Source of the DNA: Helicobacteraceae bacterium
GTDB lineage: Bacteria; Campylobacterota; Campylobacteria; Campylobacterales; Helicobacteraceae
Assembly: GCA_029258405.1 (NCBI GenBank)
Contig: JARHYY010000039.1
Coordinates: forward strand, 1 to 11,736
DNA length: 11,736 nucleotides
Reading direction: 5' to 3'
This document shows, piece by piece, positions 5,836 through 11,736 of this stretch (position 1 is the first letter of the stretch; every line of letters begins with the position of its first letter). A model generated the notes under the pieces. That model was given only the letters and a program-made list of their open reading frames with translations. It did no database searches and was not told the origin of the DNA. The position numbers and the translations under genes were made by a program.

Positions 5836-6912
5836 TTATTCACCCTCTCTTTCTCTCATTTCATTTACGCGACTTTTTCTTTGAGCCTCAAGCATTTCAA
5901 GTATTTCTTTGACTTGATCTTTTTCTGTTTTTATGACTTCTTTTACTCTGATTGTTTTGCGGTATCGTTGCAGTCCAATACCCGCGATATATTTTTCTCT
6001 CCCATTAACATTTACAATAACAGTATCATCAGCAGCTTTGTCAAGACGCACAATATCCCCTGTTTTAAGCTCTAAAACTTCGTTTAGTGTAAGTTCTGTT
6101 CCACCTAGAATTGCTGAAATTTCTACAGCAGCTCCACCAAGCAACGCTTGCAATTCTTTGTTCCTACTTTTTTTAGAACTTGTTTCACTAAGCATTAAAT
6201 CTCTACTTGCTAAACGCGAAAGAACTGATTCTAAAGAAATTACAGGATAACATAAGTTCATCATTCCGCTGCTATGTCCAATGATAATTTCCATGACAAC
6301 CATAATAACAATTTCGTTTTGTGCAACGATTTGAACGACATTTGGGCTTGATTCCTTTGCATCTACACTTGGAAAAACTTCTGTTACAGGTGCCCATGCT
6401 TCTTTGAGGTTTTGCATCATTTGTTTAAGAATGGTATCAAGTAAGTTCAGTTCAATATCGCTAAACTCTCTTGTGGATTCATAGGGGTCGCCTTTTCCTC
6501 CTAAAAGTCTGTCGATCATGGGAAATGCAATGCTTGGATTAATCTCAAGCACACCTGTGCCATCAAGTGGTTTAAGGGAAAACACATTAAAACTTGTAGG
6601 GCTCGGTAAAGACATAAGGAATTCACCATAAGTCATTTGATCGACTGAATGCAACTGTATTTCTACTATGCTTCGCATAACTGCTGAAATTTGGCTTGAG
6701 AGATTTCTTGCCATTTTGTCATGTATGCCTCTAAAAGCACGCAACTGTTCTTTGCTGACGCGATTTGGACGTTTGAAGTCATAAAGCGTTACTTGTCTTT
6801 GGGCAAGGATGTCATTTTTTTCAAGTACCTCTACCTCACTTGATGAATCTTCATCGTCATCAACAACTTCTAATAGGGCATCAATTTCTTCTTGACTTAA
6901 TATATCAGCCAT
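5836..6912 (-). CDS. fliM: Flagellar motor switch protein FliM
   Basis: FliM is the C-ring subunit that binds phosphorylated CheY and, through FliG, reverses rotation. The 358 residues show the N-terminal CheY-binding peptide ILSQEEIDALLEVV (4-17), an acidic linker, the CheC-like middle domain beginning near QVTLYDFKRPNRVSKEQLRA (40-59) with the LLGGKGDP FliG-contact motif (136-143), and a C-terminal SpoA domain (about 255-325, EVLELKTGDIVRLDK at 278-292). All parts are intact. The ATG overlaps the fliA stop by one base (TAATG), with a strong AGGAGGG before it inside the end of fliA, so the pair is probably translationally coupled. Confidence 0.98.
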   Translation of the reverse strand: MADILSQEEIDALLEVVDDDEDSSSEVEVLEKNDILAQRQVTLYDFKRPNRVSKEQLRAFRGIHDKMARNLSSQISAVMRSIVEIQLHSVDQMTYGEFLMSLPSPTSFNVFSLKPLDGTGVLEINPSIAFPMIDRLLGGKGDPYESTREFSDIELNLLDTILKQMMQNLKEAWAPVTEVFPSVDAKESSPNVVQIVAQNEIVIMVVMEIIIGHSSGMMNLCYPVISLESVLSRLASRDLMLSETSSKKSRNKELQALLGGAAVEISAILGGTELTLNEVLELKTGDIVRLDKAADDTVIVNVNGREKYIAGIGLQRYRKTIRVKEVIKTEKDQVKEILEMLEAQRKSRVNEMREREGE

Positions 6913-7604
6913 TAGAGCCCTCCTGCTTTTTCAATTTGCAAACGAATTTTTTTGATGACTTCTTTGTGAATTTGAGAAATTCTTGATTCTGTAATTTCTA
7001 GCACTTCACTAATTTCTCGTAGGTTTAATTCCTCAAAATAATAAAGTTGTATAATGAGCTGATCTCTTTCACTTAATGTTTTCATTATGTTAGTAATAAT
7101 CTCAATAAGCTCTTCTTCTTCAATTTGTGTATCTGTTGCTATATCATGAGAAAAACTAAGCTGTTCATCAAGCGGTAAGAGTGCATAAATATCTGATGCA
7201 ATCTTAGCATCTTTGATTTTTTCGATGTCTTCCCCTAAGACTTTGCTTAAGTACTCATCGCTTGGGTCTTCATTATTTTCGCTAATATAACGCGTTGTTT
7301 CAGCATCTATATTGCGAATAAGCTTGCGATTTGTTCGGCTCACGACATCAAGACTCCGCAGATAGTCAAACATAGAGCCTTGCACACGAGTTTTTGCATA
7401 CCCCCAAAAGGAATCATTTTTAGCAACATCATATCGGCGTGAAAGTTTAATGAGCTCTTCTGCACCGATAGAAATAAGATCATCAACTTCAATATTGCTC
7501 GGCAGTCTTTCCTTCATGCGAAAAGCCATTGCACGAACAGCAGGAAGGTAAGAAACGGCTAATTCATCTTGGGCTTGTCGTACTTCATCCCTGTAAGTTT
7601 TCAT
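6912..7604 (-). CDS. fliA: Flagellar sigma factor FliA (sigma-28)
   Basis: FliA directs RNA polymerase to late flagellar genes such as flagellin and is normally held by FlgM. Region 2 includes VDDLISIGAEELIKLSRRYD, then GYAKTRVQGSMFDYLRSLDVVSRTNRK, the sigma-28 hallmark. Region 4 near the C-terminus has LSERDQLIIQLYYFEELNLREI and the helix-turn-helix SEVLEITESRISQIHKEV. I chose the ATG at 7604 (230 residues), which has AGGGAG seven bases upstream. An in-frame ATG at 7622 would add MVGSIT, but its purine run AAAGAG is only two bases from that ATG. A perfect inverted repeat with TATAAT in its loop lies just upstream. The stop overlaps fliM. Confidence 0.96.
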   Translation of the reverse strand: MKTYRDEVRQAQDELAVSYLPAVRAMAFRMKERLPSNIEVDDLISIGAEELIKLSRRYDVAKNDSFWGYAKTRVQGSMFDYLRSLDVVSRTNRKLIRNIDAETTRYISENNEDPSDEYLSKVLGEDIEKIKDAKIASDIYALLPLDEQLSFSHDIATDTQIEEEELIEIITNIMKTLSERDQLIIQLYYFEELNLREISEVLEITESRISQIHKEVIKKIRLQIEKAGGL

Positions 7605-7630
7605 TGTTATACTCCCTACCATAGCTCTTT

Positions 7631-7652
7631 ATGCTAGATTATATTCTAGCAT
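7631..7652 (-). promoter_or_regulatory. Perfect inverted repeat with TATAAT in its loop, just before fliA
   Basis: Arms ATGCTAGA and TCTAGCAT pair perfectly over 8 bp, with a 6-base loop ATATAA. On the coding strand the bases from the loop into the second arm read TATAAT, about 35 bases before the fliA ATG at 7604, so an internal promoter is possible with a start near 7630. The repeat also covers the stop codon of the upstream gene. It could be an operator over a promoter or an RNA hairpin between the two genes. There is no obvious -35, which is common in Helicobacter. Confidence 0.4.
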
Positions 7653-8022
7653 CCTCCTCTTTTGAAATATTCTCTTTAGAATTTGTATCTCCCTCTAAAA
7701 GAACACCATCTTGAATATCATTCATTTTGATACTATGAATGAACTCGCGTACCCTATTAACCATTTTCTCTCGTTTTTCAAATTCTTTAATGAAATAACC
7801 AAGAGTTTTATCATGATATTCTTTATGTAAACGTTTGCGTTCAAAATTAAAGAACATGAGATAAAAAGACATAGAAAGCGTAATTAGTAAATAAAATCCT
7901 ATGGTTACTAACCCTGTCCATATTACAATCATCTCGGGAGAATCAAATTTTACAATGGCAAGAATTAAACCAAAAAAGAATCCATTTACAATGGCAAAAC
8001 TGACATAATTATTGAATTTCAT
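7639..8022 (-). CDS. Small two-helix membrane protein of the flhG-fliA interval, function unknown
   Basis: I assign no function. The 127-residue protein has two membrane segments (about 7-24 and 31-58), then ERKRLHKEYH and a charged cytoplasmic tail of ~65 residues with a likely helix (YFIKEFEKREKMVNRVREFI) and an acidic end. The basic residues after helix 2 suggest both ends face the cytoplasm. Its position between flhG and fliA matches the uncharacterised small membrane proteins I recall there in Campylobacter (Cj0062c) and H. pylori (HP1033), so it is probably their counterpart and may act in flagellar placement or regulation. The ATG has AAAGGGAG six bases upstream. It follows flhG by 27 bases. 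Confidence 0.88.
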   Translation of the reverse strand: MKFNNYVSFAIVNGFFFGLILAIVKFDSPEMIVIWTGLVTIGFYLLITLSMSFYLMFFNFERKRLHKEYHDKTLGYFIKEFEKREKMVNRVREFIHSIKMNDIQDGVLLEGDTNSKENISKEEDARI

Positions 8023-8049
8023 TTTTGCTCCCTTTAAAGTTTATACGCC

Positions 8050-8925
8050 TTAGAATTGTCTCAAAATTTTTTGAAAGAAACGTCCAAAGCGCCCACTCTC
8101 TTTAGTTAGCACTTTTCGTTCCATTTTTTCAGCTAATATTCGTGCAATATCTTCGAGTGCTAGAGAAGATACGCTTAAAGGGGATTGCATGGCAAAAAGT
8201 GTGCGATTTTTTGTAGCTTTTGTAACAGCAGAATCAAGAGGAATTGCCCCTAAAAGCTCTAGTGTAATATTTTCAATATTTTGCATGGCTACTTTATTGA
8301 TTTTATCAAAAATTCCTTTTGCTTCTTGATGATTTTTTACCATATTCATAATCATAAAGATATAAGGTTTAGAGCGAGAGCAAACTTTTATGGTGGCATA
8401 AGCATCTGTAAGTGCGGCAGGGTCTGGTACTGTGAGGACAATGACTTCATCAGATGCTTGTAAAAATGCTTGCGTATGCTCCCCGATGCCTGCTCCTGTA
8501 TCCATAATAACAAAATCTAAAGAATCGAGGATTTTTGCCTCTTCAATAAATCTTTCAAACATCAATTCCCCGCTATATTTGAGGATCTCTGCACCACTTT
8601 CCCCGGGTATCAAAAAAAAACCATCAGGTACAATAGGTATGATAATTTCTTCTAATGAGCATTCACCCTTAAGGGTATCAAGAAGGTTTTTATTGCTTTT
8701 TACTCCAAACATAACATCAAGATTTGCTAAACCAATATCAGCATCAAATACAGCAACTTTAAAACCCAATTTATGAAGCATATAGGCAAGATTACCGCTT
8801 ATAGTGCTCTTTCCTACACCACCTTTACCGCTTGTAATAGCAATGATATTTGTTGAAATTTCTTTATTCTGTTCGCTTTCTTGCATAAGCTCTTCTAATT
8901 TATGAGCTTGATTATTGAGCGCCAT
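8050..8925 (-). CDS. flhG: MinD-like ATPase FlhG (YlxH), flagellar number and placement regulator
   Basis: FlhG is a MinD/ParA-type ATPase that limits the number of flagella and activates the GTPase of FlhF. The 291 residues show the deviant Walker A SGKGGVGKS (32-40), switch I DADIGLANLD (61-70) and Walker B FVIMDTGAGIGEH (138-150). A C-terminal amphipathic stretch, GRFGRFFQKILRQF, resembles MinD's membrane-targeting helix. The N-terminal NNQAHKLEEL (4-13) aligns with the FlhF-activating DQAxxLR motif, with N for D and E for R. The ATG overlaps the flhF stop (TAATG), with AAGAAGGT upstream, which suggests coupled production of the two partners. Nine T in the coding strand (8612-8620, within GFFLI) form a homopolymer that could slip. 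Confidence 0.97.
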   Translation of the reverse strand: MALNNQAHKLEELMQESEQNKEISTNIIAITSGKGGVGKSTISGNLAYMLHKLGFKVAVFDADIGLANLDVMFGVKSNKNLLDTLKGECSLEEIIIPIVPDGFFLIPGESGAEILKYSGELMFERFIEEAKILDSLDFVIMDTGAGIGEHTQAFLQASDEVIVLTVPDPAALTDAYATIKVCSRSKPYIFMIMNMVKNHQEAKGIFDKINKVAMQNIENITLELLGAIPLDSAVTKATKNRTLFAMQSPLSVSSLALEDIARILAEKMERKVLTKESGRFGRFFQKILRQF

Positions 8926-10292
8926 TATTCTACCTTCTTGAATCCATCAAGCAGACAATCTGTAAGGTATTCACTGCTTGCGACAATGAGATCATTAGGG
9001 ACTTCTTGCCCAATAGAGAAATAGCTTAGAGGTTTTTTTGTTTCATAGACTAATGAAAATACATTTCCAAACCCTCTTGTTTCATCAAGCTTAGTGAGAA
9101 TAAGGGTGTCTATATCTAATATGGAAAATGTGTGATAAATATCTTTTAAGTCTTCATATTTTGTTGTTGCTGATACTACAAGGCTTACATCGACTGTGCA
9201 ATTTGGATCACTATTGACATAACTTTTGAGTAGCTCTATTTTTTGTTTATCATGCTGTGAACTCCCCACAGTATCAACTAATATATAATCACAATATTGA
9301 AGCGAATTAATAGCCTGTGTAAATTCCCCTGGATCAACTACAGTATCTATGCTTAATTTCATTTTTTTAGCATAGAACATAAGTTGATCAACAGCCCCGA
9401 TTCTAAAAGTATCAAGAGTAACTATACCAACCTTGTATTTTTTATTCATTTTGAATGAATAGCGAGCTGCCATTTTTGCTAATGTTGTTGTTTTGCCAAC
9501 ACCTGTTGGACCTACAAGCATAATGATTTTTTTTGCACCCGTTTCTAAATTTTCGGGACGGCAATATACCATTTTTCTTAAAACCTCTCTAAAATAACGT
9601 TTGATAAATACAGAATTTTCTCTCATTTTAAGAGGCATAAGCTCTAATGTGAGCTGCATAATTTTATCTAAATGTTCTCGATATATTCCGCTGTTTTTAG
9701 CAAGATGATAAATTTCGGCAAATTCATGAGGAATGATTAAATCTTGTGGTCCTTTCTCTTTCCAAAGCATGGTTTGTATAAGTTTCATTTTATCATTGAG
9801 TTTATCAATCTCTCCTTTGATAGCTTTCAGATCTTTCATCTCTCCTTTTGGTTGTGTTTGTGTTGCGTCAATAGTATGAGAAGAAATTGGTCGCGGTGTA
9901 TTGCGATGATTTATCTTTGGGGCAGAATCTGGGAGATTAGCAATTTTTGAAATCTCTCTTACAGCATTAGAGAGCTGTAGAGATACATCTTCATCGTTAG
10001 ATTTACTCAATAGAGGGGTTCTTTGAATGTTTTTGCGTTTTTCTAATTCCTTTTGGGCAATTTCCTCAAGCCTTGCAGAAGCATTATTATTTTTTTTAGT
10101 TGCCACATAAGAGGCATTTGATGATTCTGCTGCATCATCTACTGCTACAGTAATTTCATAAAGAGCAGATTGTGTCAAACTTTTCTTTCGTTTTTCTTCA
10201 GTTTTTACGACTAATGCATCTTCTCCATGCTTTTTTTGGGCTATCTGCAGTGCCTCCTGTGTTGTTTCCCCGCTATATGTATAAAGTTTCAT
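8925..10292 (-). CDS. flhF: Flagellar SRP-like GTPase FlhF
   Basis: FlhF is an SRP-family GTPase that sets the polar site of flagellar assembly; in Campylobacter and Helicobacter it is also needed for expression of middle flagellar genes. The 455 residues have an N-terminal basic domain (MKLYTYSGETTQEALQIAQK opening), a low-complexity linker (about 55-150), an N domain, and the G domain: G1 GPTGVGKT (261-268), G2 DTFRIGA (294-300), G3 DTVGSSQ (340-346), G4 TKLDE (400-404) and the closing SIGQEVPNDL (426-435). G3 has S where the usual DTAGRS has R, a small deviation. AAGGGAG precedes the ATG. It starts nine bases after folK and overlaps flhG by one base. Confidence 0.97.
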   Translation of the reverse strand: MKLYTYSGETTQEALQIAQKKHGEDALVVKTEEKRKKSLTQSALYEITVAVDDAAESSNASYVATKKNNNASARLEEIAQKELEKRKNIQRTPLLSKSNDEDVSLQLSNAVREISKIANLPDSAPKINHRNTPRPISSHTIDATQTQPKGEMKDLKAIKGEIDKLNDKMKLIQTMLWKEKGPQDLIIPHEFAEIYHLAKNSGIYREHLDKIMQLTLELMPLKMRENSVFIKRYFREVLRKMVYCRPENLETGAKKIIMLVGPTGVGKTTTLAKMAARYSFKMNKKYKVGIVTLDTFRIGAVDQLMFYAKKMKLSIDTVVDPGEFTQAINSLQYCDYILVDTVGSSQHDKQKIELLKSYVNSDPNCTVDVSLVVSATTKYEDLKDIYHTFSILDIDTLILTKLDETRGFGNVFSLVYETKKPLSYFSIGQEVPNDLIVASSEYLTDCLLDGFKKVE

Positions 10293-10301
10293 AATTCTCC
10301 C

Positions 10302-10808
10302 TTAAATTGTATTTGCGTAATAATGTTCAAAAAGTAATGGAATGATAACACTTGTTCTTTTTTTCCACGCCCTATGTGGTATGTTTAGGGTAGGAGCGTG
10401 TATGCAAAGGTTACCAAATGAAATAATATCTATATCTAATACACGCGGAGCATCTTTAAATAATCGTTTTCTTGGACGTCCAAATTTTCGCTCTAAGTAG
10501 CTTGTGTAAGCAAAAAGAGCTTTGTAGCTTAAGCTAGTCATTACCCTTATAATAGCATTATAGAACCATTGCTGTTGTAAGAATCCAAATGGTGGATTGT
10601 AGTATAGGGGAGATGATGAAAGAATATCAATAAAACGATTCTTTGCAAATATTTGCATAAGTTTGTTAAAGCAACTTAAAGTATTTGTTTCATTGCCCCC
10701 TATGCCTAAAACAACACAATAACGCTTGTTGCTTGTAGATGGACTGCAAGGAAATTTTTTTGTATAAATTAAGCATTCTTGGTTATGGACAGTGGATTGC
10801 TCTAGCAT
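10302..10808 (-). CDS. folK: 2-amino-4-hydroxy-6-hydroxymethyldihydropteridine pyrophosphokinase
   Basis: FolK (HPPK) transfers pyrophosphate from ATP to hydroxymethyl-dihydropterin in folate synthesis. The 168 residues contain GIGGN (35-39), SSPLYYNPPFG (65-75), the WFYNA strand, the signature ERKFGRPRKRLFKDAPRVLDIDII with metal ligands D125 and D127, and IPHRAWKKR (H145, R151). The HPPK core begins only near residue 31; the first ~30 residues are an unusual extension with no clear motif. AAAGGT precedes the ATG. In the same frame just upstream, a 13-codon ORF that overlaps the aroQ stop ends in TAA, so the extension may once have been longer. It shares the operon with flagellar genes, with no functional tie evident. 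Confidence 0.93.
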   Translation of the reverse strand: MLEQSTVHNQECLIYTKKFPCSPSTSNKRYCVVLGIGGNETNTLSCFNKLMQIFAKNRFIDILSSSPLYYNPPFGFLQQQWFYNAIIRVMTSLSYKALFAYTSYLERKFGRPRKRLFKDAPRVLDIDIISFGNLCIHAPTLNIPHRAWKKRTSVIIPLLFEHYYANTI

Positions 10809-10826
10809 GATATTACCTTTATAATA

Positions 10827-10868
10827 TTACTCTGACACCATCTTTACATTATTCCACTTAAGTTTCAT
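10827..10868 (-). other. 13-codon mini-ORF coupled to the aroQ stop, in frame with folK
   Basis: The aroQ stop is TAATG, and the overlapping ATG opens MKLKWNNVKMVSE followed by TAA. Eight codons further on in the same frame comes the folK ATG. It could be an older, longer folK start broken by a stop, a coupling relay from aroQ to folK, or the trace of a deleted gene (H. pylori has a peptidase gene here). Coding is not shown. Confidence 0.25.
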
Positions 10869-11341
10869 TATGTCTTTTGGTTGGTTTGTTGTGCTTTTAT
10901 GCGAGCAAGTTCGCTTAAAATTTGGTGCATAGCCATTAGGGCTAAATGATAACCAAAGGGACCAAATCCAGATAAGACGCTTGTAGCAACTTCAGCAGTA
11001 ATACTTTTCTTGCGAAATTCTTCTCGAGCATAAATATTGCTTATATGCACTTCTATTGTTGGCAATTGTACAGCACTAAGAGCATCTCTTATCGCTATTG
11101 ATGTATGGGAGTATGCAGCAGGATTAATAATGATTCCATCAGCATCGCCTAAGCATTCTTGGATTCTATCAACAATTTCTCCTTCAAAATTACTTTGAAA
11201 AAATTCTAAGGTAATTTTTTGTTGCTTTGCTGCTTCTTCCATATTTTTATGAATATCTTCTAATTTCATTGGTCCATAAATATGCTGCTCTCTAACTCCA
11301 AGCATATTGAGATTGGGTCCTTGAATAACAACAACTTTCAT
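10868..11341 (-). CDS. aroQ: Type II 3-dehydroquinate dehydratase
   Basis: AroQ dehydrates 3-dehydroquinate to 3-dehydroshikimate in the shikimate pathway to aromatic amino acids and folate. The 157 residues match the dodecameric type II family: GPNLNMLGVRE (8-18, with R17), catalytic Y22 in IYG, QSNFEGEIVDRI (49-60), INPAAYSHTS (72-81, N73 and H79), EVHISN (97-102, H99), YAREEFR (R106, R110) and the GFGPFGYHLAL tail. F52 replaces the usual histidine of QSNHEGE. All catalytic residues are present. AAGGAA precedes the ATG by eight bases. It is the first gene of the operon, with a likely promoter at 11378-11386. Confidence 0.97.
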   Translation of the reverse strand: MKVVVIQGPNLNMLGVREQHIYGPMKLEDIHKNMEEAAKQQKITLEFFQSNFEGEIVDRIQECLGDADGIIINPAAYSHTSIAIRDALSAVQLPTIEVHISNIYAREEFRKKSITAEVATSVLSGFGPFGYHLALMAMHQILSELARIKAQQTNQKT

Positions 11342-11363
11342 AAATATTTCCTTGTAAATATTG

Positions 11364-11379
11364 ATTCAATATATTGAAT
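11364..11379. promoter_or_regulatory. Perfect 16-bp palindrome at the predicted aroQ operon start site
   Basis: ATTCAATATATTGAAT is its own reverse complement. It overlaps the downstream edge of the -10 box and covers the expected transcription start (about 11371), the position of a repressor operator. I do not match it to a known Helicobacter regulator site. AT-rich palindromes of this length can arise by chance. Confidence 0.4.
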
Positions 11380-11386
11380 TATAACA
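11378..11386 (-). promoter_or_regulatory. Extended -10 promoter for the aroQ-folK-flagellar operon
   Basis: On the minus strand TGTTATAAT is a perfect extended -10 (TG, one base, TATAAT), placing the start about 30 bases before the aroQ ATG. No -35 of the TTGACA type lies at the right distance, as is usual for Helicobacter housekeeping promoters. It is the best candidate to drive the whole eight-gene operon. Confidence 0.6.
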
Positions 11387-11438
11387 AAATCAACTTAAAA
11401 GGCTGGAATATTCTCATGTTTTTTTACTTTAATAATGC

Positions 11439-11455
11439 GATATTTTCGAAATATC
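11439..11455. repeat. Perfect hairpin in the gap upstream of aroQ
   Basis: GATATTT, loop TCG, AAATATC form perfect 7-bp arms, followed on the plus strand by T-rich TTATCATTTTTC. It may be a weak terminator for a plus-strand transcript or a chance A/T repeat. The rest of 11456-11600 is very AT-rich with no gene or clear motif, apart from a long open minus-strand reading of Y, F, I and K that looks non-coding. Confidence 0.3.
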
Positions 11456-11600
11456 TTATCATTTTTCATAATTTTTTATCTTTTCACAAAAAAATTTTAT
11501 TTTTTTACATAAAAAATGGAATGGCATAATCATATCATAATAAAGAACTTTGTGATTTAAAAAGCCTATAATTATGAAATAATATTTTAGGGAATAAGAA

Positions 11601-11606
11601 TATAAT
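11601..11606 (+). promoter_or_regulatory. Plus-strand TATAAT leading into the right-edge structured region
   Basis: A perfect TATAAT after AGAA, with very AT-rich DNA upstream and a sharp change to mixed sequence (GTGCGACTTG) where transcription would start near 11612. It points out of the window, so its gene cannot be seen. There is no clear -35. Confidence 0.4.
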
Positions 11607-11610
11607 ATTA

Positions 11611-11736
11611 GTGCGACTTGTTTGCTTATAAATGCCTAAATGGCGTGAAATAGCGGGATTTAGTAAATAAAAGCTAAGTCTAACTATAAATCCGAAAATT
11701 CAAATGAGGGAGTAACGACCCGAAGGGATTTACTTA
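11611..11736 (+). repeat. GC-richer stretch with alternating repeats: RNA leader or dispersed repeat (continues past the edge)
   Basis: No ORF fits. GGATTTA occurs at 11656-11662 and 11726-11732, and its complement TAAATCC at 11687-11693 between them, so two exclusive stems are possible. Smaller hairpins are ATGCC/GGCGT around TAAAT (about 11629-11646) and CCC-GAA-GGG (11719-11727). The stretch stands out from its AT-rich surroundings. It may be the leader of a stable RNA or a gene to the right, or one copy of an intergenic repeat family. I cannot name a family. Confidence 0.35.

Noticed and set aside
5803..6250. Two plus-strand frames of 90 and 105 codons inside fliM/fliY
   Set aside because: They are antisense to strongly conserved motifs of FliM and FliY and lack RBS; they are shadow frames.
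8281..8776. Plus-strand frames of 60 and 114 codons across flhG
   Set aside because: They lie opposite the FlhG ATPase motifs and have no family resemblance or start signals.
11455..11635. Long open minus-strand reading (~58 codons) upstream of aroQ
   Set aside because: Composition is almost only Y, F, I, K and L, with no early start codon and no RBS; it fits chance in AT-rich spacer.
1..11736. CRISPR array, tRNA genes, complete insertion sequence or prophage
   Set aside because: No regularly spaced repeats, cloverleaf with anticodon arm, full transposase or phage genes were seen on either strand by eye.

Overview
The window (about 11.7 kb, AT-rich) looks like a chromosome segment of a Helicobacter-type Campylobacterota, most likely an enterohepatic Helicobacter. 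The main reason is one long minus-strand operon in the order aroQ, folK, flhF, flhG (ylxH), a small membrane-protein gene, fliA, fliM, fliY. As I remember it, this order matches Campylobacter jejuni Cj0066c-Cj0059c. It also matches H. pylori HP1038-HP1030, except that H. pylori has a peptidase gene between aroQ and folK. Species cannot be fixed from the sequence alone.

Left part (1-2268, plus strand): the 3' end of a chemoreceptor gene; a secreted glycerophosphodiester phosphodiesterase-fold protein whose catalytic metal ligands and second histidine are replaced; and a small secreted protein with a calcium-loop-like motif. The gaps here carry two short minus-strand open stretches that read like remnants of lost genes.

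Middle (2269-4987, minus strand): panB and ruvB form a tight pair. ruvB ends directly against the convergent small secreted protein gene, with no spacer. The panB start lies in a perfect A+U hairpin with the Shine-Dalgarno GGA in its loop, just after a possible 36-codon leader ORF. The next ~900 bp are AT-rich and mostly non-coding. They hold a decayed IS605-type TnpB (OrfB) N-terminus that still has a promoter and ribosome binding site, and nested inverted repeats after fliY.

Right part (4988-11341, minus strand): the operon begins with shikimate and folate genes (aroQ, folK). It continues with FlhF and FlhG (placement and number of flagella), an unknown two-helix membrane protein, sigma-28, and the switch proteins FliM and FliY. 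Genes are separated by a few bases or overlap by one (TAATG), so translation is probably coupled. The likely operon promoter is an extended -10 upstream of aroQ with a perfect 16-bp palindrome at the predicted start site. A second possible -10 sits in the loop of a perfect inverted repeat just before fliA.

Far right (11342-11736): no protein gene. It holds hairpins, a plus-strand TATAAT, and a GC-richer stretch with alternating repeats. That stretch is either the leader of an RNA or gene beyond the edge or a copy of a dispersed repeat. I found no CRISPR array, tRNA, or complete insertion sequence.
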